This document shows positions 10,116 to 21,541 of a DNA stretch of 64,000 nt, piece by piece. A model generated the notes under the pieces. The model worked only from the letters and a program-made list of their open reading frames with translations, did no database searches and had not been told where the DNA came from. The DNA is taken from assembly GCA_035772785.1 (NCBI GenBank), contig JAOCPU010000002.1:1426001-1490000 (forward strand). Direction: 5' to 3'. The translations under genes were made by a program, and so were the position numbers. The number at the start of each line of letters is the position of its first letter. Position 1 is the first letter of the stretch. The DNA is from Phlebiopsis flavidoalba (Eukaryota; Basidiomycota; Agaricomycetes; Polyporales; Phanerochaetaceae).

Positions 10116-12391
10116 ATGCCTCTCAAATTCCTCTCCCTTGACTCCTCCTCTTTGCGCCTTCCCGGAAGACCAAGCGTGCTTGTCTTGACAAGGTTGCCCA
10201 ACGACATCCTGGTTGATGTCGTGTTCGACTTTCTTGATGTTACCGACATTCTCCGCGTCCGAAGGGTGAGTAGCCGTATCATGCACTGCAATGCATTACT
10301 AACAAGTATGCCAGGTCAGCAAGCTATATTACCACCTTACTCATCACGCTGCGGTCTGGAAGCGGCTTCTTTTACGAACGCAGCTCCCGCTGCCGCTCTC
10401 TCGCCCACCGCGCGGCACTCGCTCGCGAACCTGAGCGGCCCTCGAGGCCGAACGCCTTCTTACGCGTGCGCATTCGCTCGAACAAGATCTTGGCGGCAGA
10501 AGCCGCAGCTCTTTGACCAGTGGCTGTTCGACGCGTACGACCATGTCGCGCATATGGTGCTTCTACCGGGCAGCCAGTACTTGATCGCGTCGCGTCTCGG
10601 ATGCGGACAAGCAGGAATGGCATATCTGGTTGTGTATGTACTCGATAGCCGGTATAATGTCGTACCGATCGCGAGGACACCTACGAGGACAAAGGCTTAC
10701 AACCTCCATGCCAAATACCTTACCATTGATGGGGTGCATGGTATTGGTGTTTTCGTATGTCGTCAGGGATTGGCGTCACAGGCAGGATAGGGAACGAGGG
10801 TGCGTGAGACCGCTTAATTTGACATTTCACGAGATTAACTGAATTGTTTTCAGCATCAACGTTTCCGATTACAGCCAGGAACATGACATCGACCCGCCGT
10901 ACCCTCTCAAATACGAATGTCACACGGAGTTCATCACGCTGCAGGCTCTAGAAGACCTATGTTCAGCCCGCTTTGTGCCCGGATCACAAGCGTTCCTCAA
11001 ACACGCCATGAGCCAGACCACACGTCTTCAGACACATGTGCCTTGTCCGCTCAACTACGCCTTTGAACAATCTCTGCTCGAAGACGCCCTACGGAAACCC
11101 GTGACCCTTGCTCCCCTGGTCAAGGGCTCCGATACTATTGTCTACAAGCCTCTCAGTAGTCCTTCGGTGTCGATGATGCGGCTGACGCCGTTCGCCGAAT
11201 TCGCCGACCTGGTGAGTGGTGATCGTGATTGGAAGGGCCGTGAAGCTCATCATCGAATCGAGTAGCCTCATCGCATCAGGGCTATCCGACCGCTGCCTCA
11301 GGCAAGGGCAGGGTTCTCCTCTTCCGCGAGATCAACGTTCCCGTCTCGCGGAACAAATGGCCCGTCACCACCATGGAGTTGGTCAACATTCCTGATAATA
11401 CAACTGGTACAACGATGGAGTACAATTTGAACCCGAGCGACTGGCTTTTCATGACAGACGACAAGTTCGCCGACATCCAGATTTCGGACCATGGCACCCC
11501 GAACTGGTTTGACGACTCCATCTATGCCAACGTGCGGCCGAACTGGGAGCAGGATGATTTCAAACCGCGCACAGTCAGTGCCTTCTGCCGCACGACTGGA
11601 CCCGACACGATGGCCTCCTACGTATCCACGTTTTCTACCCCCGAAAGGTCGAGAACGCCGTCGCCCCCTCCTACTCCCGCCGCTTCGCCCGAACGCAGGT
11701 GTGATCTCCCTTCCCGGCAGTAAAGCCAAGAAGCCGCCAACACACCATTGGAAGTACGACCTGGCCTACAGCTCCCCGGTGCGGTTCATCGAGGCGCACC
11801 TGAACTCGCAGTACCGCATCCTCCCCGGCTCGCACCGGGGACACTGCTGTACACCGTGCCCTGGGACGACATCTCCGACGCGCCTGAGATTCAGGGCTTC
11901 TACCGCTACCAGGACCGCGAGCTCACGGCCACCGAGCCGGAGGACCACCAGATGCAGGTTAACCAGGCGCCACGCTTCCCCGTGCAGAAGCTGCCGTTCG
12001 AGTTCCAGGCCGGCCACGCTTCCAGGCGATTGCGTGGGACGAGACTATTGGGAGGGTGTGTTTTTGCCCGGCCGGGCGAACATGCCGCGCGTGTTGTCGT
12101 GCTCGACTTTGCGAAGCGGCCAAGGAGAGGGTACGTTAACGTCGTCGCTTCAAACATGCCGGGGTTTGAGTTGACCTTCCGATGCAGACTTCCTGGGACG
12201 GCGCATGCCTCTCCCTTGCCTCAACATGAACACGATTATCTCTCGGAGCTCGCGCCAGAGCTCGATACCGACATAATGACAGCTACGACTCGCCCGACTC
12301 TGGGAGTGAGGCTGGCTCGCACGAAATGCCAAATCTGTGCATGGTTGACCCCACTTCGAGCAAAACCAGTAGCAAAAAGGCTCCCCCATGA
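10116..12391 (+). CDS. F-box domain protein
   Basis: A large basidiomycete F-box protein of about 650 residues, a likely substrate-recognition subunit of an SCF ubiquitin ligase. ATG at 10116 starts MPLKFLSL. The F-box follows at about residues 25-70: LTRLPNDILVDVVFDFLD, then TDILRVRRVS, an intron from about 10266 (GTGAGTAG...CAG near 10317), and KLYYHLTHHAAVWKRLL. The body shows WLFDAYDHVAHMVLLPGSQY, YVLDSRYNVVPIARTP, YSQEHDIDPPYPLKYECHTE (near 10880), KGRVLLFREINVPVSRNKWP (near 11320), HHWKYDLAYSSPVRFIEAHL (near 11750) and QGFYRYQDREL. The middle and C-terminal part resembles the WD40-like or beta-rich region typical of these proteins, but I recognise no named domain. A Ser-rich tail (SYDSPDSGSEAGSHEMPN, then SSKTSSKKAPP) ends at TGA 12389-12391. 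Confidence 0.82.
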
Positions 12392-12978
12392 ATGGTTTCT
12401 TTGCTCACGAAATGACTGGGAGACCCTGAACAACAGATATGGTTTAAAGGTGTGCGTGGATCTGTGTCGCCCCTTCGCAACATTTGACTAAGCAACGCCT
12501 AGACACCGGATGTCATAATTCATTGCGTCATTGACGTTGTCTCTCTCATTAACGCTGTTCCTATGGTCTACGGACTTGCTTTCATTGCATCGAACTCTAT
12601 GGGACATCTCGATAACTCACCTTACCCTTACTACTCGATAATCAGCATTAATCGTGTCCACTTGCATTGGTCCCTCCCAACTTGCTGTCGTTTTGAATCT
12701 GTAGCACTCGCAATGCAAATAATCGGTTTTCGAATTCAAGTTACTCTCAGCTCAATCAGATGATATCATACCCCAAGCCATGAGCCAATGACAATATCGA
12801 AGGTTCTCGGAGGCAATTAGCTAGTGTCGTTACTCCCGCGAAAGTTGCGCCCACATCTTGGTCTCGACTCTTGAGTACGAGTGGCGACCGAGACAGATCT
12901 GAGCGGATCCTGGTGATTGGCGCAATATCGCCGGAGTCCCGTACGCAAGTGCACAATCAATTTCTCTTTCAGACAACC
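12392..12978. other. intergenic region
   Basis: Spacer between the F-box gene and the PP5 phosphatase gene, both on +. It is AT-richer than the flanking genes and I see no coding signal. The promoter of the phosphatase gene must lie in its right half. Confidence 0.5.
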
Positions 12979-15375
12979 ATGAGCTCTGCATCCGACTCTG
13001 GTCGCTCGAACCCCTACCCTCACCACACACCCAGCTCAACGCCGGGTTCACCACCTGCTAACCCTCGCGAGCTCCCCCGACCCCACCGATGATGCAAAGG
13101 CAGAGGCCGTAAAAGTGAAAGCCGAGGCGAACAAGGCATTCTTGGTGTGTGTGATCGGCGTGCGAGTGTCGCGTTTTGCTCGGCTGCTGATTCTTTCGTG
13201 CGATCACCCTACAGGCCACCACTTCAATGAAGCTGCGGACCTATACACGAAAGCCATCGAGCTGAACCCCAAAGATGCCACACTTTGGTGCAATCGAGCG
13301 TACACACGCATAAAGCTCGAAGAACATGGTTATGGTCTTGCAGATGCTACCACGGCGATAGAGCTTGACCCTGGTTATGCGAAGGCATACTACCGGTACG
13401 TTCTAGATATCTTGCATAGTGTATCCCGCTCACGCGCAGACTTTTCCAAGACGTGCAACATGCTACCCTTCAGACAATGAAGTACAAGCAGGCGATAGCA
13501 GACTTCAAGAAGCTGTTGACTATTGAGCCTCAAAATCCAGCTGGTACGCACACAACTAGACAGTACGTCTAAAGATCCTGCGCAAGACCGAGTTCGAGAA
13601 GGTATGTTTGTACCAATCGTCAAACTTATGGTGATTGTGACTAAACTCGGGTAGGCCATTGAGATGGAAGAGGAGAAGAACGCGGTAGACAGATGTCTGG
13701 AGATAATCCGAGAGGGTGGATGTGACACTGACAGGACATACGATGGCCCTAAGCTACCTCAGGGCGAGGATGGCAAATATAACATCAGCTTGGAATTCAT
13801 CAAGGGCATGCTCGAGTGGTTCAAAGCTGGCAAACCATTACCGAAGAGGTTTGTTCCACGCATACAACTTTAATGGAGGGACTCTCTCAACTGGCTCTAC
13901 TCAGAGCATTCTAGATATGTCTGGGAGATTGTTCTGGGCGCGCACCAGCAATTCGCTAAGGAAGCTAGCATGGTAGATCTCGACATCGAAGACGGTATGA
14001 CTTGCGATGTCATTGGTGACGTACACGGTGAATACGCCCTCTCTTGCAACTCACTCAGGCCCTGATCGAATTTTGTAGGACAATTCTACGATATGCTCCA
14101 TTTATATTCGCTCACTGGAGAGCCAAAATGAGAAGCACTGTTTGCTCATGAACGGGGGACCTGGTCGAACCGTGGATCATGGTCAATAGAAGTCATCCTC
14201 ACTGCGTTTGCGTACAAATGTGAGTTTATGGACGCTGATTTTCGCAAGTATTTACTAACTCTTTGCAGGGCTGTACCCAAATCGGATGTATATCAACCGA
14301 GGTAACCACGAGACAAAGGAAATGAACCGGACATACGGATTTGAAGGCGAGGCAAAACATAAGCACGGTGAACAGACATACAAGGTACAGTGCATCGTCT
14401 CCATTGCTGCCCGAACGACTCACTAAACGCTCCTCTACAGTTATTCGCGCATGTTTTCACCGTTAGTGAGTATCCTGTTTTCATGATTTGTTGCACATCT
14501 CATCGGTGTCCTTAGTGCCCCTTTGCCACTCTTGTTTCCGCGACGAAGCCACCAACAGGCTCGTCGAACGCGATTTTATCTCCAGAAGGCAAGAAGCGAT
14601 ACTTTGTCGTTCACGGCAGGACTGTTCAGCAAAGACGACGTCACATTGAGCGAATATTCGCAAGATCGAGCGTGTGGGACGGCAACCAGACAAGAAGGCC
14701 TTATGTGTATGTGATACTGTGTTCCATATATAATAGAAAGGTACTGACTCAAATACCAGGGGGCGAGGTATAAGCGAGAATGCCCGCTCGTGTAACGGTT
14801 CATACTAACATCGATCCGAACTAGCTCCTTTGGACTGACCCGCAGGAGCTCCCGGGGACGCGGGCCAAGTAAACGTGTATGTGTGCCCACTGCAAGCATC
14901 AGCGTCGGTCTCATCGTTTCTACAGGGCGTAGGTATTGCGTTCGGACCTGATGTAACAAGACGATGGTGCCAAGCCAACGGTGTTACTGGCGTTATTTCG
15001 AAGCCACGAAGTGCGACAAGGTAAGGCAATTCCCAAAACACGCCGCAAATGATACTCAATATAACCGATGTAGATGGATACGCCGTGGAACACGGACGGG
15101 CTTTGCACAACGGTGAGTAATATATGAGTATAACTGATATGCACTCCTTCAATGTTTCTCAGGTATTCTCGGCACCAAACTATGTTGACCAAGCAGGAAA
15201 TAAGGGTGCATTCGTAAGTACTATCTTGGTCTACTTCTCCATAACCTCATGTGCTTGTAGATTCGCATCGACGCTGCGGGAACGCAAACGTACACCCAGT
15301 TCGATGCTAAAGCCCCATCCACCTATGAAACCGATGGCATATGCGTCGAATGGGCTTGCTAATCTCCTCATGTAA
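12979..15375 (+). CDS. PPT1: Ser/Thr protein phosphatase PP5 (TPR + PPP)
   Basis: PP5/Ppt1 is an Hsp90-associated phosphatase with N-terminal TPR repeats and a C-terminal metallophosphatase domain. ATG at 12979 begins MSSASDSGRSNPYPHHTPSS. TPR signatures follow: KVKAEANKAF, then after an intron HHFNEAADLYTKAIELNP, DATLWCNRAYTRIKLEEHGY and ADATTAIELDPGYAKAYYR, then KYKQAIADFKKLL. The PP5-specific linker includes DGKYNISLEFIKGMLEWFK. Catalytic motifs are GDVHG near 14020, GDLVDRG near 14160, GNHE near 14310, HGG near 14605 and RSHE near 14995. The C-terminus has VFSAPNYVDQAGNKGAFI, then MAYASNGLANLLM at TAA 15373-15375. GDLVDRG needs three extra bases removed (see findings); GDVHG and GNHE are intact. 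At least ten introns are visible. The gene ends tail-to-tail with the next one. Confidence 0.95.
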
Positions 15376-15717
15376 GGGGCATTCAAGCACTCATGTATGT
15401 ACAGTGACGCGTTCTACGATGTAGCGATGATCATTTGTAAAAGCTTCATGTATTGACAATCAGACTCCGCCCAACTCACCGAGATTTGTGACGAGCTGAA
15501 CACGCGTCTAGCGTGGGGGTATAAAGTCATTCATTATGGGTCAACAATGAGACGCATATACGGCACTCCGCCGACGGATTGAGATAAAATAAAAACTGTT
15601 GTACACTGGAAATACATGAGGTGTTGGGACGAGCCCACCATATTCGGTCACCGACCCTACTTAAATATTCAAGATACACGTATAGATACTGAGTCGAACA
15701 TTCTGGATTCTCAGCAG
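15376..15717. other. convergent 3' spacer
   Basis: Short region between the 3' ends of the PP5 gene (+) and the zinc-finger-like gene (-). It should hold both terminators and polyadenylation signals. I see no conserved element. Confidence 0.5.
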
Positions 15718-18045
15718 TCAACCTCGGACTCGCTTTCCGACTCGCTTTCTGAATCATCCAAGTCGCTGTCGTAGACCCTCCCCCTCTTAAAGGCCCTCTC
15801 GTCCTCTGAATCGTCACTGGAGGGTCGGAGGCCCTCCTCATTCTTAGAGTACCTCCCATTATCTGAGTCCGAACTCTCCGAACTCTCCTCGCCTTCCGAG
15901 AGCTCTCCGCGCTCAGGGCATGAAAGGTTGTTGATTTCTTCTTTCTGCAGGTTGAGCATCATCCGAAGGCATTAAATCATGCTGTTGAGCAAGCCAGTCA
16001 ACCTCCGGAGCCAGCAAGGATTTTGGCATGTTCGGGGCGAGCGAATCAGCTCCTCCTCGAGGCGGCGAAGACCTCAGACATGGGCGAGCCAATCATCTTC
16101 TCTTGAGGCTGACACGGCGAAGAGCTCAGTAGGCGAGCCAGCGAGTCATCATCTTTTGGAACCTGCCGAGATCCAAGACTACCAGAGAGCGTATTTGCGG
16201 CTTTTGTAGCAGTGGGAGGGAGTGAGGAGGCTGTCGGCCCGCCTCTCCGAGATTCGCTGTGAGCTAGGAGTCTTATCCGTAGACGGGAGAATGTGTGGTG
16301 TTGTTTCCGGTCCATCATCGCTCGACAAGGGGTCTGTACCGAAGAGACGCCACATTGAATCGCCGTCGTCGTCTTCGTCAGATAACGCCCTCGGACCCAG
16401 ACTGTCGAGCACGAGCTGGCGTCAACCCTTGTGACTGCTCACAGAGCGTGTATTACGCCCGATGATTTGGTCGATTCCAGATCCCTTCGCCTTGAGTCGT
16501 CCTTGGAGCCAGTTTTTTTGCCAAAGTACAGCCAGAAAAGTCCTTTTTAGAGACCCGCTAGAGTGCTCTTACCCCTACGAGGTGTGGCAGGTATCCTGTC
16601 AGATGGCAGCAAGTTCAAGCCCAGCTTAGTGCGTAGTAGATCGTCGTCGTTGGTCATTCCAGTGATGGAGCAGCTGGGGTAAGCAACAAGTCCTAGCCGC
16701 GCATTCTTGTGCATGCGTCTGCGGCCGCCCCAGACCATGGCTAGTCGACGAAGAGCTCACAGATTCCTCGGTCACTTGCTCTTCGGAGTCAGGAGTCGAC
16801 CGCGGTGTGTGTTCAAGGGAAGGAGTTGATGAGACATTGGAAACGCCAGTCCGGACGGCTACCCCTCTGTCGAGTCCATCATTGGCGAACGCGTTTCTAG
16901 CGTCCAGAGATGTGTCGTGAGGACTGAAGTAGTCACGTTCATGTGGACTCATAGTCGACGTTGCCGAGCGAGGCCGCGGGCCTTCTTGAGAGACCCCTCG
17001 CGGCGGAGAGGAGGGAATGTCCGTCAGATCCACAAATTCGGGCGATGAAGTCGGGGGCCGAGCTACGTTAGGAGCGGCTCAACAAGTCGTGGCCTGAGAA
17101 TTAAAATTGAAATTATATCATGCTACGGTCCCGGCAGATATGAGGGTGCTCACCATGATGTAGAGCTGACTTGAAGTGGGGGTGGGTGTGAATACGAGGG
17201 GCCTGGTGGCGACGTGTTGAGGCCAGACGCGGATCAACCATCAGGGAAGAGCAATTCGCGAGGTCCGAGATAGTTTCCAGGCACTGAAGGGACTCGTATC
17301 GGTTGCGGGGACAAGTATAGAGCCGCCACATTGTCTGGGCACTGAGGGTAGCTTTGCGCAAGTGTACGCGGGCGGTTTCCGGAGAGAAGAGAGCTGGTTG
17401 CGGCTGTAGACAAGGTACGAGTTTCAGACCGTTTTGATGAATTCCAGACTCGTGACGGGTCCAGAGGCATATCCTTGCGACGAATAACTTGAACTTACTT
17501 GACGGGGTACTGAATGAGTCATGGCTTCCGCGATTTTTCTGTAGCGACATTTATCCTCGTGCGCTTCGATACTCTGGACCATCGAATCTGAAATAGCAGT
17601 CAGTTAGACTTTAGCAGGACACTTTGCTATTGCGTCAACTAACGTTCGACCACAGCCATCCCATTTACAAGCCATCGGATCGACAAGTGTAAGAAATTTA
17701 ACGCCGTACCGCTCTGCGACTGGCTTTTCGCGGATGTGCTTGACACCACTATTATGCGCTTCTATATGGCGTTTGCCTACGGAGGCGCCGCTAGCAGAGC
17801 AAATTTTACATGTCCAACGTTTTTGTGACACCCTAGATACGCCATGTGAGAGACAGCTAATGTCTATATTGAGAGAGAGCAGTCACCTGAACCAGAACTT
17901 CTGCTGCCACGGCGGATACATCCTGAAGGGGTACCTTCCTTTTCCTGGCGATCCATTCAAGCCTTGCCGAGAGAGTCTTATAGGCTGGACCTGCAGGAAC
18001 CTCCAACTTCCCGTCCGATGACCCCTGAGTCAGTGGCGCGGACAT
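15718..18045 (-). CDS. zinc-finger-like nuclear protein with acidic Ser-rich tail
   Basis: I do not recognise a named protein. ATG at 18045 begins MSAPLTQGSSDGKLEVPAGP, with EWIARKRKVPLQDVSAVAAE in the first exon. An intron (GTGACTGC...CTAG) leads to QKRWTCKIC...HIEAHNSGVKHI, a C2H2-like pair, then MACKWDGCGRTL and MVQSIEAHEDKCRYRKIAEA, a second Cys/His cluster. The rest is low-complexity and regulatory in look: SSPPRGVSQEGP, TPSLEHTPRSTPDSEEQ, MTNDDDLLRTKLGLNLLP and SLGPRALSDEDDDGDSMWRL. The tail is very acidic, with SSESSDSDNGRY and a final run of SE repeats ending EVDC near 15718. This fits a chromatin or transcription-related protein. The function is inference from composition only. Confidence 0.6.
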
Positions 18046-20015
18046 ATTGATGCTCACAAGTGCTTAATGAATTGTTTCTAGAGACATTCAAAAAACAAAA
18101 TGAGTGAGCGAACTGGTTCAGTGGCAGTGGGTAGGTGTACGAGTAGTGTACGGGGTCGAGGGAGGCCATGATACTTCGTAAGAGCCCTGGCGACCTTTCC
18201 GTAGTCATCCCAATGTGGGCCCCATACAACATATGTGGCCGATGGCCTAGACAGGCAAAAACTGCCGAAGGCAGATGGCCAATCGACGTTCCCCCCGAGT
18301 TAAAACATTCCACAAAGGCTGTATCGTAGGAGTAGAGACTGTATCATAACTTACAGCAGTGAGAAGGACAGGCTTTATGGTCTTGATAGTGCTTCAGGAT
18401 TGGCTGTGGCCAGGGTCTTCGCACTCCGTGAGTTGTCTTTGAGGTGATTTCGGCTTGTGTGTTTGTTCAGGTAAAACATCATCACAGCAGCTCACATGCT
18501 ACTCACAGGTTACGAGTATTGTGACTTGCGTACAATGTTTGGAGCTCGAGGGAGAGAGGTGGCTCTGCACTATGGAAAGGCGCGATCTAAGTTCCAAACC
18601 ACGATGGCTGCTCAATTTGGATTAGTAGTGCGAGCGTCTATCAAGAACGGACCCCATTGGCCAATGTTTAAGCGTGCGCCTGTCACTTGCTTCATCGTGG
18701 GAGGCTGCGAAACATCAGAGCTTGATACTACTAACCAGATCAGCTGTAGGAAGGTTGTACATGAGCACCATATATACGCTCGTAAGGAGAACGACACAGG
18801 TTGGAGCCTTCAACCTGTCCGACTAAACCTATTGAAAAAGGTATAAATTCGGTAGCGAGTGCGTGAACAGCGAGTCCATATTGATTCCTGTCAGCAGAAA
18901 ATGCAGAGCTATGGATGAGTGTCTGTGTGTGCGTAAAGTTGTGCCACTTACTACGCTGTGACCGAGCTATTGAACTCCGTATTTTGTGGGTCATGATTTG
19001 TCAGTCATGAAATTCGACTGCTAAGGTATGTGACATGCTGTAATGAGCACATGGAACGGACATGAATGTGACCATATCACTCCTGTGCACAACGCATACT
19101 AGGTATAAGTTAAGCGCTATGAACGCGTCACCTAGACGGTACTAGAGCAGTTGGCATTTCTGTGAGTCTACGAAAGTCGAGGAATGGAAAATCTATACAC
19201 ACCCAGATACCATAGACAGCGACGAGGAGTTGAAGTATGGTAACTATCGCCCTATTTTCCGAAGGGACTGTACGTAATCCAGCAGGACCCGTGACCTTTT
19301 GACCTGCGCTCGTGAGGTGAAAGGAAAGGAGAAGCGATTAATTCTATCGATCATCACTTTTCACGGTCATTTTGGATACGGTGAGCCGAGACACGTAACT
19401 AGCAAGATTCGGCACCGACGTCACCGGTTGCCTGGACACCCCCCCCCCCCCGGTGTCGAGTGCGCGAATCACAGCTTGACTTTACACTTGAATTCACGCA
19501 TTCTGTTTGAGCCGTAGTTGGACCGACTGCTGCAGGCACAGGGTGAGGGTTTACCTACGTATCGCAGACATTTTGCAGGAGCATTTGCCACGATTGCAAG
19601 TGCTGCACCAGTATTATTAGAATGGTTGACGCTGCGGTGTCGAATGCTTTCTTGTTACTCTCGTCAATGTTAAACGATGGATTGTCCTGAGTGAAAGGGG
19701 GTCGCGAAACAGGCCGCGAAAGATAAAACCAAAAGTCGGAGCGCCCTGATACGTGCGAGTCTGCCAGTCAAGGCACGTGTGGACGGATGGCGTTCGCGCA
19801 GATTCGCGTCACAGTCGCGAACGCGAGGTTCGAGCGCTTTGAGAACGAGCCTCCACCGCCGTCCTTGTCTCGTGCCCTCATATTCCGCTCCCTAGTCAGC
19901 GGTCGCTCTCCAAATACCACCCCCACGCTACTCTGCGTCTGTGAAGGCCCTTGTGCATGCTGATGCTTGTGCTCGCCACATAACTCCTCCTCCATTACCG
20001 CCGACCGTTACATGA
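18046..20015. other. 2 kb intergenic region
   Basis: I see no gene here. Open frames of up to about 115 codons exist (for example on + near 18,500-18,850), but they have no domain, no supporting introns and no start context. A run of 13 C lies at 19439-19451. The right end, from about 19,990, is pyrimidine-rich and reads as the promoter of the next + gene. Confidence 0.5.
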
Positions 20016-21100
20016 ATGAATCTCACCACCGCGCCCCCACTCCTTTTTTGCGCTTGGTGTTCGCATATTCCTAAGCTTCATCAACCCTGAACATACTGAC
20101 TCTACCCCCCGGATTATATATCTGCAAGGGCTGTGGCAGGGTGTTTTGCTTTATCACGTCCTCAAACACTATTCGTGGGCGGTCCTTCCGGTCGGCTTTG
20201 CCATCACCGCAAAGTTGCTTTATGACTACACATCCGCAGAATTCGAGGCCGCAAGATGCGCATGCACAGTTCTCGGTGTCGTGCTCGGCGTGCTTTGTAC
20301 CGATCTGCTATCCCAGCTGATTCGAGAGAATGGCAAATATCACGAGGTCGAGGTCAAAACATCCACTTCCGTTACGCCACAGACCAAGCCACGCGAGCCG
20401 CGCTCTAAACGGCTACGTCTCGTATCCTTCGAGCGAAGCTCTGATCCAGATCGGCCGTATGCACAGAGCTAAGGCTTCCGCGGACCGTGCCCGTGCCAAT
20501 GCACCCTCCCCCACACCTACGAACGCGTACAGCATCGATTCGGCTCTGACCCTCGACTCCCTCCCATCGTCTATCGATCCCAACGGAAACATGTCACCAC
20601 AAGAACGCGATGTCGCAGTCCTCCGTGCCCGCGCATCATTGGCTGATTCCGAGCGGCGGAGGTTCAAGGAGGAGCGGAAGTGGGCCTTGAGCCATTAAGG
20701 GAATCACGCGCGTGCAGAACAACTGGCGTGGCAGGTAAAGCGTTATACTATATTTATGGAGAGCTTCCATCGTGAAGCAGACGTGCCCCAAAGTAGTCGA
20801 AGGTACACTCGCCGACTCTACTTTGCTGTAATTTGCACTTACGCCTGTTGTTCTCATAGCGGCACAAGAGCAGCTGCAGGGCCAATACCTATCCCTCCAC
20901 CGGTCCCACAACCCCAACGGCGTTCTCAAAATCACTTACACACAACCACCTTCTCAGCCTGTACACAACCCCAGGCCAGCCCTTCTACTGGTACACCCCT
21001 CGTCAGTGTTACACTTGGCGGGGAAGTCAGGACGGGACCCGCAAGAAGAGCGGTGGTGCCCAGTATACTCAAGCCATCCATTTACGTTCATACACGCTAG
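20016..21100 (+). CDS. membrane protein with DUF1771-like helix
   Basis: A hypothetical basidiomycete protein. A probable ATG at 20016 gives MNLTTAPPLLFCAW, followed by an intron and a hydrophobic exon containing VLLYHVLKHYSWAVLPVG, ITAKLLYDYTSAEF and ACTVLGVVLGVLCTDLL, which reads as two or three membrane segments. A polar linker with many Ser and Pro follows. A charged helix then reads DVAVLRARASLADSERRRF, KEERKWALSQGNHARAEQLA and ESFHREAD...VVEAAQEQLQ near 20600-20870. Its spacing (RxxA, R, Gdx-A, L) resembles the DUF1771 segment that often precedes Smr domains. The end, SVTLGGEVRTGPARRAV then SILKPSIYVHTR, stops at TAG 21098-21100. An Smr domain itself is not clear. The N-terminus and its intron are uncertain by one base. 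Confidence 0.55.
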
Positions 21101-21541
21101 TAAGAATCTTCATGTGTGATGTCTACGGATTTAGTTTGACTTATCGTTTTTACACAGGCTTATGTCACGACGCGCACACTCGACGTCTTTTAAACGTAGA
21201 GTACGAGATCTTGAGATGTACAACAAGCACAGAGGATACCCCTCATCTCCCTAGTCATTATCGGATTGGATTCACAACCTGGGCACTTTCGAAGCAGATG
21301 CATCTAACGGTGTATCATTAGGTAGTCTTCAATGGTACAAGTGGTTTATACTGGGTACAGTGTGCAAGCCGTGTAGAAAAAAACAGGTGTATAGGACGTG
21401 CGGCAAGAGAGCAATATCACGCGAACAAGAATAGCGGGGAATCTGAAGAGAAAAAAGAAGAAAAGGCAAGCAGGATAAGATAAAATACATTGTGAGCGTT
21501 CGTGAGGGTGTGACAAACAACACCAGAGATATATTGCCGTC
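21101..21541. other. convergent 3' spacer
   Basis: Region between the 3' ends of the membrane-protein gene (+) and the CHD1 gene (-). AT-rich with AATAAA-like stretches; I see no gene. Confidence 0.45.

Noticed and set aside
14000..15375. PP5 as a pseudogene because of broken catalytic motifs
   Set aside because: The breaks are compensating one-base insertions, and conservation on both sides is near complete, so sequencing error is the better explanation.
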